From: CAYWNA01 sp964459305
GTDB lineage: Bacteria; Planctomycetota; Planctomycetia; Pirellulales; Pirellulaceae
Assembly: GCA_964459305.1 (NCBI GenBank)
Contig: CAYWNA010000195.1
Location: 1-24,628 of the forward strand
Length of the DNA stretch: 24,628 nucleotides
Direction of reading: 5' to 3'
The notes beneath the pieces are model-generated. The model ran no database searches and had not been told where the DNA came from. It worked only from the letters and a program-made list of their open reading frames with translations. This document shows, in pieces, positions 8,315-16,487 of this stretch (the stretch's first letter is position 1; the number at the start of each line of letters is the position of its first letter). Both the position numbers and the translations under genes were made by a program.

Positions 8315-8401
8315 GGGCTGCTTCTCCCAGAATTGGACTGGCTCCGATCCGGACGATGGGTGCCCGTCACACAGTCGGAATGTGAAAGTGTGGGCAACCA
8401 C

Positions 8402-10138
8402 ATGACGGATTGCATGTCAATGGATGCTCAATTCGGGGATCGCGTCTGCAGTCGTTTGAGGAGCATCTACGGCGACCGCGGGGACGTGGTGCTGCCACGA
8501 TTCCTGAACTTGTTGAACGATTACACCGCCAAGCAAGGCGTCGAGCGATCCGAACGTTGGGATCAGCGTGACATGGTGCTGATCACTTACGGGGATCAAG
8601 TTGGCGGTTCGGGTCAGACGCCTCTGTCCACGTTGCGGGAATTCCTCACATCAAACCGGCTGGACGAATGCATCAATACGGTCCACATTTTACCATTCTG
8701 CCCCTATTCGTCCGACGATGGTTTTTCTGTGATCGATTATCGGGCCGTGGATCCTGCTTTGGGTCGATGGAGCGACGTTCAGCGGTTGAACGAGAACTTC
8801 GAACTGATGTTCGATTTGGTGCTGAACCACACCTCGCAACAGAGTCGTTGGTTCCAGGACTATCTTGCGGGCAACGAGCCGTGCATCCGGTATTTCATCG
8901 AAGCGGAGCCCGGTCAGGATCTGTCCGCCGTCACGCGTCCCCGCAGCCTTCCGCTGCTGACGCCGTTCGAGACCAGCCGAGGGCCCCGTCATCTATGGAC
9001 GACGTTCAGCCCCGATCAGATCGACTTGAACTTTGCCGAACCCGACCTGTTGATCGAGATGCTCGACATCTTGCTGTATTACGTGCAACAAGGTGCCCGC
9101 ATTGTACGGCTGGATGCCATCGCTTATCTGTGGAAGGAGATCGGCACCGCCTGCATTCATTTGCCGCAAACGCACGAAGTGGTCAAGCTGATGCGCGACG
9201 TGCTCGACGCGGTCGCGCCGTATGTGGTTCTGCTGACAGAAACAAACGTTCCCCACAAGGAAAACGTCAGCTATTTCGGCGACGGCGACGAGGCGCACAT
9301 GGTGTACCAGTTCAGCCTTCCGCCGCTGCTGTTGGAAGCCATGCTTGCCCAGGACGCCGTGCCGCTGAAACGTTGGCTACTGGATCTGGAAGCAGCTCCA
9401 CCGGGAACCACCTATTTCAATTTCACGGCGTCTCATGACGGCGTTGGCGTGCGACCGCTGGAGGGGCTGATTTCCGAAGAACGGTTCAGCGCATTGGTCG
9501 ATGCGGCCAAACGTCGGGGCGGGTTGGTGAGCACCATGCGGAATTCGGACGGCCGCGATACGCCGTACGAATTGAATATCACCTATCTCGATGCCCTGAG
9601 CGACCCGAAGAACCCCGATCCCCAATGGCACTGCCGCCGGTTTCTTACGTCGCAGGCAATCATGTTGTCCCTGCGCGGCATACCGGGCATCTATTTCCAC
9701 AGCCTCGTGGGAACGTCGAACGACCATTCCGGAGCCCAAGCCTCCGGCCAGCCACGTCGAATCAACCGGCCGAAGTTCGCGATCACCGAACTGGCAGATG
9801 CCCTTTCCACCCACGGCTCCATCCAGCAACTGGTTTTTCAGGGATACCAGCATCTACTGAAAACTCGCGCCCGCCAACCGGCTTTTCACCCCAACGCAGA
9901 TCAAGTGGTGTGGGACACCAGCGACCCAGCGATCGTAGCATTCTCGCGCACAAGTCCGGGCGGCGATCAGACGATTCTAGTCATCGCGAATCTGAGCGAT
10001 CACGACAAACGATTCCAGTACTCACAGCACACGAAAATGCGACCGTCAAAAGATCTGTTGGCTGGTAAGCCCATCGGTGCAGACGGTTTCGTCGATCTGG
10101 AACGATATCAAATTGTGTGGGCCGAGGTAGCGAAGTAG
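8402..10138 (+). CDS. GH13_18 sugar phosphorylase, likely glucosylglycerate phosphorylase
   Basis: This 578-aa alpha-amylase-superfamily phosphorylase is related to sucrose phosphorylase. From the ATG at 8402, conserved regions are DLVLNH at 138-143, VRLDAIAYLWKE with nucleophile D238, LLTETN with acid/base E280, and TASHDG with transition-state Asp D346. The tract LWKEIGTACIHLPQTHEVV resembles YcjM-type glucosylglycerate phosphorylases more than classical sucrose phosphorylases. It would reversibly convert glucosylglycerate and phosphate to glucose-1-phosphate and glycerate. A TTG at 8333 would extend the frame by 23 unconserved residues; the ATG is preferred, though ATGs at 8414 and 8420 are also possible. 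It is the last gene of the sugar cluster. Confidence 0.88.
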   Translation: MTDCMSMDAQFGDRVCSRLRSIYGDRGDVVLPRFLNLLNDYTAKQGVERSERWDQRDMVLITYGDQVGGSGQTPLSTLREFLTSNRLDECINTVHILPFCPYSSDDGFSVIDYRAVDPALGRWSDVQRLNENFELMFDLVLNHTSQQSRWFQDYLAGNEPCIRYFIEAEPGQDLSAVTRPRSLPLLTPFETSRGPRHLWTTFSPDQIDLNFAEPDLLIEMLDILLYYVQQGARIVRLDAIAYLWKEIGTACIHLPQTHEVVKLMRDVLDAVAPYVVLLTETNVPHKENVSYFGDGDEAHMVYQFSLPPLLLEAMLAQDAVPLKRWLLDLEAAPPGTTYFNFTASHDGVGVRPLEGLISEERFSALVDAAKRRGGLVSTMRNSDGRDTPYELNITYLDALSDPKNPDPQWHCRRFLTSQAIMLSLRGIPGIYFHSLVGTSNDHSGAQASGQPRRINRPKFAITELADALSTHGSIQQLVFQGYQHLLKTRARQPAFHPNADQVVWDTSDPAIVAFSRTSPGGDQTILVIANLSDHDKRFQYSQHTKMRPSKDLLAGKPIGADGFVDLERYQIVWAEVAK

Positions 10139-10183
10139 GCCCCTCAAGATTCAAGAGAAACAGTAGATTGCCGATGTCAAGTT

Positions 10184-10260
10184 CATATTCTTGCCGGCCA
10201 TATTCTTGCCCCAGCTAGGATCTAGGAAGAGGATGGCAAGAATATGAGGGGCAAGGATAT
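10184..10260. repeat. Direct plus inverted repeat element (element E)
   Basis: CATATTCTTGCC occurs twice in tandem at 10184-10195 and 10199-10210. It recurs inverted as GGCAAGAATATG at 10235-10246 and again, with one change, as GGGGCAAGGATAT at 10248-10260, which pairs with 10200-10212. Two direct and two inverted copies of one 12-mer lie within 77 bp, between the convergent phosphorylase and DUF1080 genes. It may act as a bidirectional hairpin, but there is no T-tract. Confidence 0.8.
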
Positions 10261-10407
10261 CGCCTCTTCTACTCGCCAATGCCTCTTCTTCCGAGCGCCG
10301 TCCCGGACGAAGCATCGAGTGTTAGGCGGTCACACATGGGTACAGTGCGCGCTTGTTGAAACGACGAACGACGAAATACCCAATGACTCCACGTCTCCGC
10401 ACCGGTC

Positions 10408-11229
10408 TTACAGCGGCCTGATCCAGATGTTGCGGAAGCGCACCGGGCAATGATGTGCTCCGAATGCAATTGGCCCTTTGGCTTTGAGCGACTCGTAGCT
10501 GGCCAGATTGGCGTGAGGGGTGTGGCCGTAGATCTCCTGGTTGTGATGAACCAGCAGCCCGTTGTGGAGCATCGTAATCCTCGCCGGCTCAAGGAGCTTG
10601 TGGTCGTCGTCGAACTTTGGCGCATAGAAAACGATGTCGAAGGTCTGCCACTGGCCCGGCTTGCGACATGAGTTGACCAACGGCGGCGTTTGGGCATAGA
10701 TTGCCGCCGCCTGGCCATCGGGGTAGATCTTGGTCGTGTACGAGTCGAAGATCTGCACCTCGATCGTCCCCAGTAGAAACAGGCCGTTGTTGCCCCGGTT
10801 CGTAATGCGTTCGGCCGGCTCTGTCGGCGCGAGCCATTCCACGTGAAGCTGGCAATCGCCGAACTCCTCCTTGCTGGTTAGATAACCCTCAATAGCAACA
10901 AGCTCACCGTCTTCCATCTTCCAGCCCGATGGCTGCCACTGCGACAGGTCCTTGCCGTCAAAGAGCACGACGGCATCCGACGGCGCCGTTCCAGCCTTGT
11001 CCTGTGCGATGGATTCGCCGGGCGTCACCTTCGGCGGTTCCGGCCGGTCGGGATCATGCACGTGGAAGCCCGACCAAGGCTGAATCGGCGTGGACTTATA
11101 GCCGAATACACCAGAACCGTCCTTGGCGTGGACGATCTCGTGTTTCTGGCCCCTTGCGTGCGGCTGAAGACCGATCACAGCCGATAACATAGCGACAATC
11201 ACCACGACTAATCCGCGACTCACGTTCAT
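10408..11229 (-). CDS. Secreted DUF1080 (3-keto-disaccharide hydrolase domain) protein
   Basis: This 273-aa exported protein has an N-terminal signal peptide (hydrophobic residues 6-21, likely cleavage near ARG-QKH at about residue 27). The DUF1080 domain, a concanavalin-like beta-sandwich, covers most of residues 87-273. It shows VVLFDGKDLSQWQPSGWKMEDGELV, EFGDCQLHVEWLAP, NRGNNGLFLLGTIEVQIFDSY and a terminal PVRFRNIWIRPL. The Pfam name reflects activity shown for some members on 3-keto sugars; most planctomycete paralogues are untested. A strong ribosome site AGGGGGAAAG (11230-11239) precedes the ATG. It is divergent from the propeller gene, with which it shares a 240-bp upstream region. Confidence 0.9.
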   Translation of the reverse strand: MNVSRGLVVVIVAMLSAVIGLQPHARGQKHEIVHAKDGSGVFGYKSTPIQPWSGFHVHDPDRPEPPKVTPGESIAQDKAGTAPSDAVVLFDGKDLSQWQPSGWKMEDGELVAIEGYLTSKEEFGDCQLHVEWLAPTEPAERITNRGNNGLFLLGTIEVQIFDSYTTKIYPDGQAAAIYAQTPPLVNSCRKPGQWQTFDIVFYAPKFDDDHKLLEPARITMLHNGLLVHHNQEIYGHTPHANLASYESLKAKGPIAFGAHHCPVRFRNIWIRPL

Positions 11230-11469
11230 TCTTTCCCCCTATTCATCTCAATAGATCTCGTCGACTTGTCGTCCGTGTTACACCAGTTTACTCCAACAGA
11301 GAGTGGTGACCACTGTTAGCGAACGAATTTGTATACTACATTCACATCATATTCGTAGTCCAGCGTGATCTTGGGAACACGATTAGGCCGCGGGCCAGAC
11401 CAACACGTCACGCCCAACGTCGCGCCGCCTGCCTGTTTCCTTCCTCTAGCCAAGCAACTCAGTGATGCC
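11230..11469. promoter_or_regulatory. Divergent promoter region with a 13-bp palindrome
   Basis: This gap feeds the DUF1080 gene leftward and the propeller gene rightward. AGTGGTGACCACT at 11302-11314 is a perfect 6-1-6 palindrome, suitable as a dimeric repressor site. On the plus strand a TATACT -10-like hexamer lies at 11332-11337, only 17 nt beyond the palindrome. The -35 position would overlap the palindrome but has no good match. The operator role is inference. Confidence 0.35.
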
Positions 11470-12777
11470 ATGACTAGAATCCAAACCTCCCTGACATTGG
11501 CCCTTGCGTTCTTGTCCATCCTTGCAGCCGTTGCACGCGGCGAAAACTGGCCCGGATGGCGCGGTCCACGCGGCGATGGGACCAGCCTGGAAAAAAGCGT
11601 GCCGACGCGATGGAACGGAGAAACGGGTGAGAACATCGTCTGGAAGGTGGAAGTTCCCGGAGTAGGGCATGCTTCGCCGATTGTCTGGGAAGACCGGATC
11701 TTTCTGGTCTCCTGTCTGCAGGAAAGCCAAGAGCGGATTGCACTTTGCTTTGACCGTCTCACGGGCAAGATGCAGTGGCAACGCACCGTTGTTCGTGTGC
11801 CCTTCGAAACGAAGAACACGCTTAACAGCTACGCGTCCAGCACACCCGCGACGGACGGCGAGTTGGTCTTTGTAACGTTCTTGGAGGTCACGGGGAACAA
11901 CGTTACTGCACGCAACACCTCTCGCCCTCGGCCGATAACACTGGGCCGCATGGTTGTGGCGGCGTACGATTTCGATGGCAATCAGAAATGGCTGGCCAGG
12001 CCGGGCGAGTTTGCCAGTGTACACGGCTACTGTAGCAGCCCGGTCTTGTACAAGGACATGGTGATCATCAATGGCGATCACGATGGTGATTCGTACATCG
12101 TGGCGTTGAACAAGGCCACCGGTGCAACCGTCTGGAAGAAACCGCGCGAATACAAGACGCGAAGTTACGTGCCGCCGATCATTCGCGAGATCGATGGTCG
12201 TACTCAGATGGTCTTTTCGGGCAGCCGGCACATCGTGAGCCTCGATCCGAACGATGGCTCACGTCATTGGAAAATCGAGGGTCCGACCGAGCAGTATGTT
12301 GCTTCGTTGGTCTATGACGGCACGCTGTTTTACATGACTGCCGGCTTCCCAACGTACCATGTCATGGGGATTCGGCCCGATGGCAAAGGAATTGTCACGG
12401 ACACGCATGTTGCTTGGCATGTTGAGGATGCCCGGTGCTATGTGCCGTCGCCGGTCGTTGTCGCAGGTTACCTGCTGATTGCCGACGATCGCGGAACGGC
12501 CAATTGTTACGAAGCTGCCACTGGACGGCGGTTGTGGAAGGAGCGACTTGCGAAGCATTTTAGCGCATCGCTTGTTACCGCCGAAGGGTTGGCATACTTT
12601 TTGGCCGACGAGGGCGCGATGAAGGTCGTCGTCCCCGGCTCGACGCTGGACGTTGTGTCAGAGAACAAGCTGGGCGAGAACTGCTACGCATCACCGGCGA
12701 TTTCTCAAAGTCAGATGCTCTTGCGCGGTGAGAAGCATCTGTTCTGCATTGGCGCAACGCCGCCCGGCGATGAGTAG
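11470..12777 (+). CDS. Secreted PQQ-like beta-propeller repeat protein
   Basis: This is a 435-aa exported beta-propeller. The ATG at 11470 gives a clean signal peptide (MTRIQTSLTLALAFLSILAAVARG) followed at once by ENWPGWRGPRGDGTS, a signature start of planctomycete PQQ-like outer proteins. The upstream extension to 11365 is not credible. Repeated blade sequences include VALNKATGATVWKK, IVSLDPNDGSRHWKIEG, CYEAATGRRLWKERL and a final SQMLLRGEKHLFCIG. No dehydrogenase active-site residues are evident, so a structural or binding role is more likely than a PQQ-dependent oxidation. It has no clear Shine-Dalgarno, and a -10-like TATACT lies at 11332. Confidence 0.9.
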   Translation: MTRIQTSLTLALAFLSILAAVARGENWPGWRGPRGDGTSLEKSVPTRWNGETGENIVWKVEVPGVGHASPIVWEDRIFLVSCLQESQERIALCFDRLTGKMQWQRTVVRVPFETKNTLNSYASSTPATDGELVFVTFLEVTGNNVTARNTSRPRPITLGRMVVAAYDFDGNQKWLARPGEFASVHGYCSSPVLYKDMVIINGDHDGDSYIVALNKATGATVWKKPREYKTRSYVPPIIREIDGRTQMVFSGSRHIVSLDPNDGSRHWKIEGPTEQYVASLVYDGTLFYMTAGFPTYHVMGIRPDGKGIVTDTHVAWHVEDARCYVPSPVVVAGYLLIADDRGTANCYEAATGRRLWKERLAKHFSASLVTAEGLAYFLADEGAMKVVVPGSTLDVVSENKLGENCYASPAISQSQMLLRGEKHLFCIGATPPGDE

Positions 12778-12797
12778 GCTCGAAAACGGTCATTCTC

Positions 12798-12877
12798 GTT
12801 TAGCCGCGACCCGCCAGGGGAGGGCGTCCGCGTGCCTGCCATCGTCCGCGCGATCCCCTGGCAAGTCGCGGTTGAAC
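12798..12877. repeat. Long imperfect inverted repeat, second copy of the element B family (element C)
   Basis: The arms at 12798-12821 and 12854-12877 match at 20 of 24 positions. The left arm, GTTTAGCCGCGACCCGCC and onward, matches the left arm at 2463-2485 at 21 of 23 positions, so these two elements are copies of one family more than 10 kb apart. It starts 21 nt past the propeller stop, and its four arm mismatches suggest an older, decaying copy. Confidence 0.85.
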
Positions 12878-12892
12878 GATGCTGGCGGCATT

Positions 12893-12921
12893 TTGGCGCG
12901 TTGCCTGTCCGGCGGTAGAAT
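12893..12921 (+). promoter_or_regulatory. Candidate housekeeping promoter for the 931-aa gene
   Basis: TTGGCG at 12893-12898 and TAGAAT at 12916-12921 are separated by 17 nt, giving a 4/6 match to the -35 consensus and a 5/6 match to the -10 consensus. It starts 16 nt past the palindrome at 12798-12877 and about 70 nt ahead of the start codon at 12990. Confidence 0.5.
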
Positions 12922-12989
12922 GTCCGTCGTGGCGCAACGCTCCTGTATTGTCTGAATGAGTTTTACCATATCAAAGAGGCTTTCCGTCC

Positions 12990-15785
12990 ATGTTCGCTAC
13001 TACCACGAAAATCGCCTCGGGTACCGTCCTGCTACTCGTGTCGCTGTTTCTCAGTTCTCGATGTGCGTATGGGGATGGGGAAGCCTATCCAGGGCGTCCT
13101 TTCGGCATCGGTCGCGTTGGCATCTCGCTACGGGGAAGCGAGGCGATGTTGGCGCGGGAGACCGGCGGGTTCGCTCTGTCGGAGCGGGACGGTCGTGCGC
13201 TGTATCCGGTATTCACCGAGGGGCGGATTGCCAGGTTCCTCGGCGGGATTCTCGGCGGTGACCCGTCGGCAGTTCCGGCCAACTTCGAGGTGTTGTTCCT
13301 GTTCGCAGGCGATGGCCCGTTGAATCTTACCGTATACACACCTGACGCCCAGCGTGTGGCCCTCACGCCACAGCTGGCTCCAAATCCGCGAGCGTCCAGC
13401 CGATTGCTGATGCGATGGTGGCGGGAATACAACGCCACGGCCCGCGAGCTAGTTCAGCAAGGCGACTACCCGCCTCTGGTTCAGACTTACTTGACTTCCA
13501 TGTTGTCGCGGCGACTGGGGCTCGAACCGCCGTTGCTCAGCCGTATTGTCGAAAAGCCGCCCGAGGAACCGGCAAAGACATTTCAGTTGCTGATGGGGGT
13601 GGAGAGCCTTCGCATGGCGACGATGCGGAGAAACAGCTTGGGTCAAGTCCCGGCAGACGAAGTTGCAGACATTCCGGCGCCACGGGAGATCGAATGGACG
13701 CCGCTCGACGCGCCACCGCCCGATCCACAAGTAGAGATCGAGCCGATCGCCATGCACGTGCCGCAAGAGTGCTTTTACATTCGCTTTGGCAGCTTCAATA
13801 ACTACTTTTGGGTCGATCGCTTGCTCAACGAATACGGTGGCGACATCAGCCAGATGATAACGCTGCGCGGCTACGATGCCGGACTCAGCAAGCGTATGCA
13901 GCAGCAGCTGGTACTGCGTCAGTCGGCTTTGGCCGAGGTGATGGGGCCGACGGTCGTAGCCGACATGGCACTGATCGGCCGAGACCTTTACCTGCGCGAA
14001 GGCCCGGCCATCGGACTGCTGTTCAAGGCCCGGACCCCTCTGTTCAGTGTCGACATCAACGGCCAGCGGGCTGAGGCCCTCGAAAGGGAAAAGGAAAACG
14101 GCGCAACCCTCGAAACAGAGAAGATTGCCGGGCGCGATGTGTCGTTCCTATCCACCCCGGATAACCGGCTGCGCAGCTTCTATGTCGCAGACGGCGATTA
14201 TCACCTGGTGACGACCTCGCGCACGATCATGAAGAGGTTTCTGGAGGTGAGCCAAAACAATGGCAGTGGTTCCGTGGGGGCCAGCCAGGACTTTCGGCAC
14301 GCGCGAACGGTAATGCCGACAAGTCGCGACGACACCATCTTCATCTACCTCTCGTCGGCCTTCTTCCAGGGTCTGATCAGTCCGCAGTACCAAACCGAAC
14401 TCAATCGTCGGCTTCGGGCCGTGACCGAGATGGAGCTATTGCAGATGGCGAAGTGGGCGGCCCGAGCGGAAAACAAATCGGCAGACACAATCGAGGATCT
14501 CGTGCGCGGCAACCTTCTGCCTGACGGCTTTGGCCGGCGCGCTGATGGGAGTGCCCCGATGATGTCCAACGGTCGGATGATCGATTCCGTGCGCGGCGCC
14601 CGCGGCAGCTTCATGCCGATTCCGGACGTCCCGCTTCGTTTCGTCACGCGCAGCGAAGCCGCGAAACTCGCAGAACAAGCCACCTACTATAGCGACCAGT
14701 GGCGACAGATGGATCCATTGATGATGGGCATCAGACGCTACGCGATGGAGGGCGAACGGATGGAACGAATCGTGATCGACGCGCACGTTTCGCCATTCGG
14801 CCAAGAGAAGTACGGCTGGATCATGTCGCTGCTCGGGCCGCCTACGCCAGTGCGCATCAGCCCGGCACCTGGCGACATCATCACGGCGCAGGCCTCGGTC
14901 AAGGGAGGCTTGCTCTCGCCCCAAGTCCCGCCACACCACCTGTTCCTTGGCGTTCAGGACAGCGTGCCACTGACCGACTTGCAGGCCACCGGCTTTCTGA
15001 AGACGCTTAAAATTCTGCAGACCACACCGGGCTATCTGGGTGCGTGGCCGAAACCCGGTTTCCTGGATTGGCTGCCGCTCCGTCTGGGCGGTGGGCCGCC
15101 GGATGCTTTCGGCTACTCGCGGTTGCCGTTCGGTGTGTGGCGGCGCCAATGGGACGTCTTCTCGGCACTCTCGTTCGATCCGGAACTCTTGGCCCACGTG
15201 ACACCTCATCTCGTACCGGAAGAAGCAGAAAACGACGCACAGATTCGAATCTATGTGGGCGACCTGTCGACAGCCCAACTCCGAGCCTGGGTCAATGCGC
15301 TGACTTACGCCCGCGCCCATCAAGCGTCGCTTGGCAACGCCAAATTGCTTCATGCATTTTCCCAGCAGTTGGTTGTGCCGCGCGAAGATGCTTTATCGGA
15401 GGCCGAGCAGTTGCTCGATGCGAAACTGGTTTGCACAGTAGGCGGTGAGTATCAATTGGACCAGAAACCGGGGAGCGCCGGGTTATGGAAGTCGAGCCAC
15501 TGGCCCGATCCCCAGACCGGCCGAACGCCGAACGAGTACAGCGCGCGACTTCTGGAGTGGTTCCGCGGCATGGACGTGGAATTGACAAACTACGGCGACC
15601 AGATGGTCCTGCACACGGTTGTCGACATGCAGCGAAAACCGACGGAGAAAAAGAAGGTAGAGCTGCCCTTCTTCAATTTCAACTTGTTCGGCGGAAGCAA
15701 GAAGACGGGCCCCAGAAAATCGCTGCCTGAACCGCCAGCGGAAGAGATCGAGGCGCCTCCCAAGGGAGCAAAGGTCCAGCCGTAA
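12990..15785 (+). CDS. Large secreted protein of unknown function
   Basis: This 931-aa protein is not assigned to a known family. A signal peptide (hydrophobic residues 12-23) is likely cut after AYG at residue 28, before DGEAYPGRPFGIGRVGISL. The mature part is soluble and mixed alpha/beta, with no internal membrane segment. A repetitive-looking central tract reads CFYIRFGSFNNYFWVDRLL, then FYVADGDYHLVTTSRTIMKRFLE, then DDTIFIYLSSAFFQGLISP. This alternation of strand-rich score-like segments vaguely recalls DUF3352-type proteins but is not enough to assign it. The C-terminus is Lys/Pro-rich (FFNFNLFGGSKKTGPRK) and probably disordered. AAAGAGG at 12973 may be the ribosome site, and a candidate promoter precedes it. 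Two more secreted-protein genes follow at 27 and 33 nt spacing, suggesting an operon. Confidence 0.85.
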   Translation: MFATTTKIASGTVLLLVSLFLSSRCAYGDGEAYPGRPFGIGRVGISLRGSEAMLARETGGFALSERDGRALYPVFTEGRIARFLGGILGGDPSAVPANFEVLFLFAGDGPLNLTVYTPDAQRVALTPQLAPNPRASSRLLMRWWREYNATARELVQQGDYPPLVQTYLTSMLSRRLGLEPPLLSRIVEKPPEEPAKTFQLLMGVESLRMATMRRNSLGQVPADEVADIPAPREIEWTPLDAPPPDPQVEIEPIAMHVPQECFYIRFGSFNNYFWVDRLLNEYGGDISQMITLRGYDAGLSKRMQQQLVLRQSALAEVMGPTVVADMALIGRDLYLREGPAIGLLFKARTPLFSVDINGQRAEALEREKENGATLETEKIAGRDVSFLSTPDNRLRSFYVADGDYHLVTTSRTIMKRFLEVSQNNGSGSVGASQDFRHARTVMPTSRDDTIFIYLSSAFFQGLISPQYQTELNRRLRAVTEMELLQMAKWAARAENKSADTIEDLVRGNLLPDGFGRRADGSAPMMSNGRMIDSVRGARGSFMPIPDVPLRFVTRSEAAKLAEQATYYSDQWRQMDPLMMGIRRYAMEGERMERIVIDAHVSPFGQEKYGWIMSLLGPPTPVRISPAPGDIITAQASVKGGLLSPQVPPHHLFLGVQDSVPLTDLQATGFLKTLKILQTTPGYLGAWPKPGFLDWLPLRLGGGPPDAFGYSRLPFGVWRRQWDVFSALSFDPELLAHVTPHLVPEEAENDAQIRIYVGDLSTAQLRAWVNALTYARAHQASLGNAKLLHAFSQQLVVPREDALSEAEQLLDAKLVCTVGGEYQLDQKPGSAGLWKSSHWPDPQTGRTPNEYSARLLEWFRGMDVELTNYGDQMVLHTVVDMQRKPTEKKKVELPFFNFNLFGGSKKTGPRKSLPEPPAEEIEAPPKGAKVQP

Positions 15786-15812
15786 CGACGACACCATTTT
15801 TTCTTCGATCCC

Positions 15813-16454
15813 ATGTGTTGCTGCGACATCATCTTGATCGGGGTCCTGCCGCTGGCGATCGCCGGCCAAAGCGACGGTCAATCGCCGCCGTCGCCGAGGC
15901 GCCAGGCCGTCCCGTTTGACGCGATGGAAATCACGGACGCGTTTTGGTCGTCGCGATTGAGCACCAACCGGCTCCAGGCGATCCCTCATGTTCTCGATAT
16001 CGACGATGTGAAGATCAGAGTCAATGGTCGAGTGGTCTCTTTCGGACGTCTTCACAGAGGCTATGTACGTCTTTCTCGTCTGTGGCAGGCCGGGGACCAG
16101 ATCGAAATTGAACTACCAATGCGCGTCATCCGTGTTGCTTGCGATCCCAGGGCTGCCTGTAACGCGGGCCGAATTGCGCTCCAACGAGGCCCGATTGTGT
16201 ACTGTGTCGAAGCCGTCGACCACGGGGGTCGCGTCCGCGATCTGCACCTGCAGCCCGACGCCAAGCTGGTGCCCGAACACCGTCCCAATCTACTAGGCGG
16301 CGTGACGGTACTGCGAGGCACTGCGCTGGACATTGACAATGATTCCGGTGGCTACCGCGAAGTTCCGCTGTTAACCGTTCCCTACGCCGTGTGGGGAAAT
16401 CGCGACATCGGCGAGATGGACGTGTGGCTGCAAGTTTCCAAAGAAAAGACGTGA
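15813..16454 (+). pseudogene. GH127 (DUF1680) beta-L-arabinofuranosidase remnant lacking the catalytic barrel
   Basis: This frame encodes 213 aa where intact family members have about 650. Residues 33-63 (VPFDAMEITDAFWSSRLSTNRL) match the family's N-terminal segment. From residue 65 the sequence jumps to the C-terminal beta-sandwich: VKIRVNGR, GYVRLSRLWQAGDQIEIELPM, GRIALQRGPIVYCVEAVDH, VPLLTVPYAVWGNRDIGEMDVWL. The alpha/alpha barrel in between, with the Cys and Glu residues that bind zinc and catalyse, is gone, about 400 residues. The frame is kept through the junction near 15990-16005. It cannot be an active GH127; it may be a dead gene or a stand-alone domain. The start ATG lies 27 nt after the previous gene and has no Shine-Dalgarno. 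Confidence 0.8.
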
Positions 16455-16472
16455 GTTTCAAACGCCGCATAT

Positions 16473-16480
16473 AGGGAGAA
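16473..16480 (+). promoter_or_regulatory. Ribosome binding site fixing a GTG start
   Basis: AGGGAGAA lies 7 nt before the GTG at 16488. This is one of the stronger Shine-Dalgarno sites in the window, and it supports GTG as the start of the tandem nitrilase-fold gene, in line with the signal peptide it produces. Confidence 0.75.
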
Positions 16481-16487
16481 CGACGCC

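Noticed and set aside
8333..8401. TTG start for the GH13_18 phosphorylase
   Set aside because: It would add 23 residues with no conserved character and no ribosome site; the ATG at 8402 better fits the family's N-terminus.
14436..15353. 305-codon open frame on the minus strand
   Set aside because: It is antisense to the 931-aa secreted protein, whose frame has a signal peptide, promoter and ribosome site. The antisense product is Arg/His-rich.
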